This document shows positions 54,701 through 62,102 of a DNA stretch of 62,102 nt, one piece after another. The stretch comes from Sedimentisphaera sp050251615 (GTDB lineage: Bacteria > Planctomycetota > Phycisphaerae > Sedimentisphaerales > Sedimentisphaeraceae). Both the position numbers and the translations under genes were made by a program. The stretch spans positions 1-62,102 of the forward strand of contig JBFWMM010000010.1 in the NCBI GenBank assembly GCA_050251615.1. The letters run 5' to 3'. How positions within the stretch are numbered: the stretch's first letter is position 1; each line of letters opens with the position of its first letter. The notes beneath the pieces are model-generated. The model had not been told where the DNA came from, searched no databases, and saw only the letters and a program-made list of their open reading frames with translations.

Positions 54701-57700
54701 TTCTGTGTCAGTTTCAATCCACGCCCCCGTGAAGGGGGCGACATATCCGCGGCGTAAAAAACTTCACTTTTTTTTGTTTCAATCCACGCCCCCGTGAAGG
54801 GGGCGACCGGGCGGATGGTAGCTCGTATTCCAACACCGCTCGTTTCAATCCACGCCCCCGTGAAGGGGGCGACGGATGGCCAGCCGTGGGAGCTCTCTGC
54901 GCTGACTCGTTTCAATCCACGCCCCCGTGAAGGGGGCGACCAAGGCTTCTCTTTCTTGTGACCGCGCGCGCGCTGTTTCAATCCACGCCCCCGTGAAGGG
55001 GGCGACATACCCACACGGGGTATTTTGCCGCCCGCGCAAGGGTTTCAATCCACGCCCCCGTGAAGGGGGCGACCGGGCTTCGGCGCGGGCGATATTAACG
55101 ACATTGAGTTTCAATCCACGCCCCCGTGAAGGGGGCGACGCGGCGCTCTCACGATTGATGACCCACTTAAGCCGTTTCAATCCACGCCCCCGTGAAGGGG
55201 GCGACATGAGTTGTATAACCTGCCGTCGGCGACCTCTGCGTTTCAATCCACGCCCCCGTGAAGGGGGCGACAACCTCAACGCTGCCGCTGCTCTGGACGC
55301 TCGCCCGTTTCAATCCACGCCCCCGTGAAGGGGGCGACGCAACGGGCGCCGTTACGTCGATAGACCTACCCGATGTTTCAATCCACGCCCCCGTGAAGGG
55401 GGCGACTTCAATTGAGCGCCCCGGGAGGGGCGCCCGTTAGTTTCAATCCACGCCCCCGTGAAGGGGGCGACGTCTAAACAGTTTTCCAGCGTGTGGATTG
55501 CTGAGTTTCAATCCACGCCCCCGTGAAGGGGGCGACCTCTCGCTTCGGGCCCAGCGCCCGCGCTAATTTTTGTTTCAATCCACGCCCCCGTGAAGGGGGC
55601 GACTCCGAGCTGGTTGAATTTGCGAGCGAAAAAAAATGTTTCAATCCACGCCCCCGTGAAGGGGGCGACCCCTTTCCAGCTGTATCAGGCCGATATAAGC
55701 AATGTTTCAATCCACGCCCCCGTGAAGGGGGCGACATGGCGCAAGTCTGATGGCCCGCCCCGTGATTTTGTTTCAATCCACGCCCCCGTGAAGGGGGCGA
55801 CGGTTCCCCCGCTATTCTGTTCAGCGGCCCCGCGCAGTTTCAATCCACGCCCCCGTGAAGGGGGCGACACCGCCGCGGGCAAACTTAATGCTGGCCTGCT
55901 TGAGTTTCAATCCACGCCCCCGTGAAGGGGGCGACCGAATCCAACAAACTTTGACCAACCCGATTACTGGTTTCAATCCACGCCCCCGTGAAGGGGGCGA
56001 CGGCGCATATCGCCACGTCGGGCGGATGGTCGCTGTTTCAATCCACGCCCCCGTGAAGGGGGCGACCCCCCGCGGCTATTTTTTTATATCCGCGGCGTAA
56101 GTTTCAATCCACGCCCCCGTGAAGGGGGCGACGCGGCCTGCGGGCCGCTCAATTTACGAAAGGACAAGGTTTCAATCCACGCCCCCGTGAAGGGGGCGAC
56201 ATCTTACAATTTTCGTTGTCGAGAGGCGCAAGCTGTTTCAATCCACGCCCCCGTGAAGGGGGCGACGCCTTTCTTTTTTTTTGCTTATTGATACCTAATT
56301 TGTTTCAATCCACGCCCCCGTGAAGGGGGCGACTCCGCGCGATTATTATTACGGACAAGGCAAATTGGTTTCAATCCACGCCCCCGTGAAGGGGGCGACA
56401 ATCGCGCAGGCCGATGGTTATCCGCCTGCCGTTGTTTCAATCCACGCCCCCGTGAAGGGGGCGACAAAACACAAAAAAACATAAAAACACAAAGGCAGGT
56501 TTCAATCCACGCCCCCGTGAAGGGGGCGACAGAAGCCTTCAGGCTGATGGAGTTGGTGCAAAAAGTTTCAATCCACGCCCCCGTGAAGGGGGCGACCAAT
56601 ATCGAGCGCGTCTTCGTTATCAGCGACGCGTTTCAATCCACGCCCCCGTGAAGGGGGCGACCGCGTAAGCGCGCGGGGGCGTAAGCCCCCTGAAGTTTCA
56701 ATCCACGCCCCCGTGAAGGGGGCGACGAGAAGAACGCGGATGCGCAGTATATAATCGATGTTTCAATCCACGCCCCCGTGAAGGGGGCGACTCTCCGCGA
56801 GCGGCGTACCGAGCTGACAGAGGCTGTTTCAATCCACGCCCCCGTGAAGGGGGCGACACCCCGCTTCGCCAGCCTTCCGCGAGGTATAATATCGTTTCAA
56901 TCCACGCCCCCGTGAAGGGGGCGACACTACGTTTACGAAACTCACAACACAAAAATCCTGTTTCAATCCACGCCCCCGTGAAGGGGGCGACTCCCCCGCG
57001 GCTATTTTTTTATATCCGCGGCGTAAGTTTCAATCCACGCCCCCGTGAAGGGGGCGACGGTTGAGCGCTTCCGTAGTTGCTCCAAGGCTAAGTTTCAATC
57101 CACGCCCCCGTGAAGGGGGCGACGATAGAATATAAAAGGTGTCTGGATAGTGACCCTGTTTCAATCCACGCCCCCGTGAAGGGGGCGACCGCCGCTGGCA
57201 AACTTAATGCTGGCCTGCTTGAGTTTCAATCCACGCCCCCGTGAAGGGGGCGACGGCAAGAGATTGTTGCCTGCGCGGAAGAATTTTTGGTTTCAATCCA
57301 CGCCCCCGTGAAGGGGGCGACCCCGCCAAGCGGGGGAGGGGTAGAAGACGTAGTGTTTCAATCCACGCCCCCGTGAAGGGGGCGACAAAACGAGGCTCAT
57401 AACGACCACCCCCCGTCGTGTTTCAATCCACGCCCCCGTGAAGGGGGCGACCAATTCGCTTGTTTGGCGATTGCTTCAGCCTGCTGTTTCAATCCACGCC
57501 CCCGTGAAGGGGGCGACTCTTGCACGGCAGGTTTGAAGCTCCCGAATTACGTGTTTCAATCCACGCCCCCGTGAAGGGGGCGACCCGTGGCGAAAGTTAT
57601 GCCTGCACTTTTTGTATAGTTTCAATCCACGCCCCCGTGAAGGGGGCGACACAATACAACAAGCTCCTCGCCGCAAAGGTTCGCGTTTCAATCCACGCCC

Positions 57701-60700
57701 CCGTGAAGGGGGCGACGCGGGCGCTGCCTTATCCAGTATCGCGACCGCTCTGTTTCAATCCACGCCCCCGTGAAGGGGGCGACCCAGATTTTCGAAAACC
57801 GACGAAACCGAAGACTCGTTTCAATCCACGCCCCCGTGAAGGGGGCGACCCGCGTCGAAGCCGAAGCTTGGCTACGTCAATTTGTTTCAATCCACGCCCC
57901 CGTGAAGGGGGCGACTGACCTCGTTTCAATCGGCGGCAGCAACCGCACCGTTTCAATCCACGCCCCCGTGAAGGGGGCGACGGATATTATCTGTTGTTAC
58001 CGCGGCCGCCACGTGGTTTCAATCCACGCCCCCGTGAAGGGGGCGACGTGGTTATTCCATTTCCGCCATCGCCTGTGCCGTGTTTCAATCCACGCCCCCG
58101 TGAAGGGGGCGACCGGCGTTTGACGATGAATTCCTGCACAGCCTTAAGCGTTTCAATCCACGCCCCCGTGAAGGGGGCGACGCAGAGCGTATCGCAGCTG
58201 ATATCGCAGCTGTTTCCCGGTTTCAATCCACGCCCCCGTGAAGGGGGCGACTCAAGTAAACATAAGCATAAGCAATAAGCTATAAGTTTCAATCCACGCC
58301 CCCGTGAAGGGGGCGACGCACATCGGGAACTCGGCTCTGCATCTTAGATGTTTCAATCCACGCCCCCGTGAAGGGGGCGACCGAATATGCAGGCCGCAGA
58401 ATTGCAACACGCGAAGTTTCAATCCACGCCCCCGTGAAGGGGGCGACGGATTACTATGCTTGTTACTGCCGACAAAGACGGTGTTTCAATCCACGCCCCC
58501 GTGAAGGGGGCGACTCGTGGCCGTAGTGTAAAAAATTCCTGCTATATTGTTTCAATCCACGCCCCCGTGAAGGGGGCGACTTCGGCGTGGGCTATTAAAT
58601 GCCACGAGATGCCGGTTTCAATCCACGCCCCCGTGAAGGGGGCGACTTGTCTAAACAGTTTTCCAGCGTGTGGATTGCTGAGTTTCAATCCACGCCCCCG
58701 TGAAGGGGGCGACCGCCTATCTGCCCGAATATCCGCAGCATCCTGAATACGTTTCAATCCACGCCCCCGTGAAGGGGGCGACCTTGATAAGCTGTGGAGA
58801 GATACGTTTGGAGCAGACGTTTCAATCCACGCCCCCGTGAAGGGGGCGACAACTGGCAAGAATTCCGCGACTTACTCCAGCAGAGCGTTTCAATCCACGC
58901 CCCCGTGAAGGGGGCGACCAATGCGGACAATTTGGTTTGGTTCAAGCGTAACAGTTTCAATCCACGCCCCCGTGAAGGGGGCGACTCTCTCTGTCTCTGT
59001 CTTAGTCTCTGTCTGCTGGTTTCAATCCACGCCCCCGTGAAGGGGGCGACCGGTTTCGTCGGTTTTTGAAAATCTCGATAGGTCGGTTTCAATCCACGCC
59101 CCCGTGAAGGGGGCGACGGGCTTGGAATTCTAAGCGGCGGCGCAGAATTAGTTTCAATCCACGCCCCCGTGAAGGGGGCGACGAGACATTTCGCCAGTAT
59201 TTCTTGCGCGGAAGATGTTTCAATCCACGCCCCCGTGAAGGGGGCGACGCTCCGAAAAACGATTATGTTGGGAATCTGATGGTTTCAATCCACGCCCCCG
59301 TGAAGGGGGCGACGATGAGATTAAGGCAATATCTAAACCATTTATCGTTTCAATCCACGCCCCCGTGAAGGGGGCGACAGATTTAGACAGACACAAAGCC
59401 TCCTTTAACGCGTTTCAATCCACGCCCCCGTGAAGGGGGCGACATGTGGACTTCGAGCAGGCAGAGCTTGAGAGCAGTGTTTCAATCCACGCCCCCGTGA
59501 AGGGGGCGACAGGGCTTCGCCTGTGGCTGTCTGCGGAACTACTGCGTTTCAATCCACGCCCCCGTGAAGGGGGCGACGCCGGTAAGAGACTTGTATTGCC
59601 CGCACCTGTTCACGTTTCAATCCACGCCCCCGTGAAGGGGGCGACCGCCACTGCCTCTGGACAAGTTCAACTGGAACGAAGTTTCAATCCACGCCCCCGT
59701 GAAGGGGGCGACGTTCGCAAGCTGCCTCTGCTTCTTCATGAGCTCGTGTTTCAATCCACGCCCCCGTGAAGGGGGCGACGGAGAGATTCAGGCTTGCGCC
59801 CTGCAACGCCGCCGAGTTTCAATCCACGCCCCCGTGAAGGGGGCGACACGCATTCGGGGTTCAAAGGTTGCGTGGTTTCGGTGTTTCAATCCACGCCCCC
59901 GTGAAGGGGGCGACGCGGCCAGTACCTCAAGCTTAACCCGTTTGTAGTGTTTCAATCCACGCCCCCGTGAAGGGGGCGACAGAGATTCAGGCTTGCGCCC
60001 TGCAACGCCGCCGAGTTTCAATCCACGCCCCCGTGAAGGGGGCGACGATTTGTGTTGACTGCGGCAACAATCGAAGTAATGTTTCAATCCACGCCCCCGT
60101 GAAGGGGGCGACGACAAGAGAAACGAAACGGAGACTGATTATGGATGTTTCAATCCACGCCCCCGTGAAGGGGGCGACGCAAGCTCTTCTTCGATGTCGC
60201 TGAATCCCGCCGGTGTTTCAATCCACGCCCCCGTGAAGGGGGCGACATCTTGCTTATATTGCATATCTACGCCCATTTTGTTTCAATCCACGCCCCCGTG
60301 AAGGGGGCGACTTTTCTGGGAGGGGAGGTTTAACGCAGGCGCATTTGTTTCAATCCACGCCCCCGTGAAGGGGGCGACGTTGCCGAATTTCGCAACAGGA
60401 TTGCGCGCAATCGGTTTCAATCCACGCCCCCGTGAAGGGGGCGACGAACGCAAAGACGATCGGCTACGGCTTCTACATGTTTCAATCCACGCCCCCGTGA
60501 AGGGGGCGACGGACAGCTTTCGCAGGTCAATGCGGAGCTCCAGGTTTCAATCCACGCCCCCGTGAAGGGGGCGACCCTTGCGGTTACCGCAATGTTTCCC
60601 AATACCGTAGTTTCAATCCACGCCCCCGTGAAGGGGGCGACACGTTGCGCAGGGCTTCGCCTGTGGCGGTCTGCGGTTTCAATCCACGCCCCCGTGAAGG

Positions 60701-61974
60701 GGGCGACCCCTTGCGCTGCTCGCTCCAGTGCTGAGTGCAGAAGTTTCAATCCACGCCCCCGTGAAGGGGGCGACAGGTTGGCACACGCTGGACAAACAAG
60801 CTTTGCGTTGTTTCAATCCACGCCCCCGTGAAGGGGGCGACCACATTGAGATTGAATGCAAAAAAGGCAAAGGTGGTTTCAATCCACGCCCCCGTGAAGG
60901 GGGCGACCGCACCAGACGCTCCAATCGAGTTTCTCGTGCCATTGTTTCAATCCACGCCCCCGTGAAGGGGGCGACTTGCACTTCTTCCTTTGTCATTATT
61001 CTTTCCTTTCGTTTCAATCCACGCCCCCGTGAAGGGGGCGACGAGATACCGTTGCCGCAGACCGAGAAGGTCGTGTTGTTTCAATCCACGCCCCCGTGAA
61101 GGGGGCGACGTGTATGGACTACCTCGATAGGCACTGCGACCTGTCGTTTCAATCCACGCCCCCGTGAAGGGGGCGACGGTAATCTCGCCGGCAAGCTCTT
61201 CTTCGATGTCGCTGTTTCAATCCACGCCCCCGTGAAGGGGGCGACTGAACGGATAGAATGAGGTCCCGACGCTTCTATGTTTCAATCCACGCCCCCGTGA
61301 AGGGGGCGACCGCCCGTCTTGAAGGTACAGTCCGCGCCAGTATCGTTTCAATCCACGCCCCCGTGAAGGGGGCGACAAGCTCGTCGGCGCGGGCGAGAAT
61401 CTCGTTCTGCGTTTCAATCCACGCCCCCGTGAAGGGGGCGACGGCCCGATACATTAACAACCGGCCGGTCAGCAAGTTTCAATCCACGCCCCCGTGAAGG
61501 GGGCGACTGCTTAACATCAAAAGAGGAAAGGGAACTGACAAGTTTCAATCCACGCCCCCGTGAAGGGGGCGACGGATACATATAGGAGGAAGTTGCAGCA
61601 CATAAGAGTTTCAATCCACGCCCCCGTGAAGGGGGCGACCGGCCTCAACTGTGTAGAGATTGCCGGCAGAGCCTGTTTCAATCCACGCCCCCGTGAAGGG
61701 GGCGACCTTCATGGAGAGGTTTATCGCAGGAGCAATCAGCGTTTCAATCCACGCCCCCGTGAAGGGGGCGACGCTTCATGGAGAGGTTTATCGCAGGAGC
61801 AATCAGCGTTTCAATCCACGCCCCCGTGAAGGGGGCGACCATATTTTAGCAAAGCTCCAAGAACAAAATGCTAAAGTTTCAATCCACGCCCCCGTGAAGG
61901 GGGCGACCGGCCTCAACTGTGTAGAGATTGCCGGCAGAGCCTGTTTCAATCCACGCCCCCGTGAAGGGGGCGAC
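51796..61974 (-). CRISPR. Very large type I-C CRISPR array, about 154 repeats
   Basis: 32-bp repeats that begin GTTTCAATCCACGCCCCC on the plus strand and end GGGGGCGAC, with a GC-rich hairpin in the middle. I counted 154 copies by hand (51796 to 61943), giving 153 spacers of about 33-37 bp (average repeat-to-repeat distance 66.3). All copies I read look identical, including both ends. The sequence is a textbook type I-C (Cas5d/Cas7/Cas8c) repeat. In that subtype the crRNA strand reads GTCGCCCCC...GATTGAAAC, so transcription runs leftward and the leader is at the right end. No I-C cas gene is in the window. Several spacers occur twice or overlap. Frames that appear to encode proteins here are repeat translations. 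Confidence 0.98.
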
Positions 61975-62102
61975 AGCCTTGTGTCTAAGTGTATGTTAGA
62001 CGCAAGGTTATGTACGTAAAAATGCGAACCTCCAGAAAAGAGGTGAAAAATTGATTTGTCAGTTTCGGCAGTAGTGTTATAAGTCTTTCATTTCAAGGCT
62101 GT
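61975..62102 (-). promoter_or_regulatory. Leader of the type I-C array (partial)
   Basis: The region right of the last repeat, AT-richer than the array. Immediately next to the first (leader-proximal) repeat is an inverted repeat: CCTTGTGTCTAA (61977-61988), 7-nt loop, TTAGACGCAAGG (61996-62007), a 12-bp stem with one G-U pair. The array promoter should lie here or just outside the window on the minus strand. The leader assignment comes from repeat orientation and from the spacer duplicates clustered at this end. Confidence 0.7.

Noticed and set aside
57917..57949. GTTTCAATC inside a spacer as a truncated repeat or recombination scar
   Set aside because: Only nine bases match and the spacer has normal length; the match is probably chance.
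52030..62019. Many open frames within the I-C array coding for repeats such as FNPRPREGGD, SIHAPVKGAT or SPPSRGRGLK
   Set aside because: They are six-frame translations of the 32-bp CRISPR repeat and its spacers; no ribosome binding sites, and the array is non-coding RNA.

Overview
The window looks like a chromosomal stretch of a planctomycete, most plausibly class Phycisphaerae. This is an inference from gene content: secreted proteins with dockerin-like EF-hand tails, a TIGR03790-type protein, a GH2 glycosidase with a C-terminal F5/8 domain, two GroELs around one GroES, a membrane pyrophosphatase, and a von Willebrand A protein linked to an ExbB/ExbD motor. It appears to be a draft or metagenome assembly, because it has one 100-N gap (39033-39132) flanked by a 127-bp exact duplication inside grpE.

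Layout. 1-5837: the end of a large secreted repeat protein, then an operon of a TPR protein, lnt, a HEAT-repeat protein and rsmE. 6202-6286: tRNA-Leu(CAG). 6790-14119 (minus strand): mutL and gpmI in one operon, a TIGR03790-like protein, an esterase-like hydrolase and a DUF711/PFL protein. 14427-18743: a compact type II-C CRISPR-Cas9 locus with a 10-repeat array, a strong terminator, cas9 and a divergently transcribed tracrRNA, but no cas1 or cas2. 19075-30729: a secreted dockerin-like protein, hppA, rpmI-rplT-pheS, csrA, rny with a YmdB-like phosphoesterase, a DUF2617-like protein, 5-formyl-THF cyclo-ligase and an L,D-transpeptidase. 30865-33366: the VWA/ExbB/ExbD operon. 33591-40691: a chaperone cluster (groEL, groES, second groEL, dnaJ, grpE) followed by fmdB and a prfB that needs a +1 frameshift. 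40775-44588: an MscS channel and a GH2 enzyme.

44668-51510 is a complete tryptophan operon, trpEGDCFBA, behind a strong promoter, a 15-residue leader peptide with three consecutive Trp codons and an attenuator terminator.

51796-61974 is a very large type I-C CRISPR array: 154 repeats by hand count, 32 bp each, with no degenerate repeat seen. It reads toward the left, so the leader is the 128 bp at the right edge, and the I-C cas genes, if present, lie beyond the window. Overlapping and re-acquired spacers inside the array allow the PAM (TTC) and acquisition polarity to be read from the array itself. At least one sequence block is shared between a Cas9-array spacer and a type I-C spacer, suggesting that both systems sampled the same or related mobile elements.

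The most unusual items are the Cas9 locus with overlapping cas9/tracrRNA promoters and repeat-embedded promoters, the internal PAM evidence and shared hairpin targets, the prfB frameshift site with UAA instead of UGA and no visible internal Shine-Dalgarno, and the VWA-ExbBD operon.
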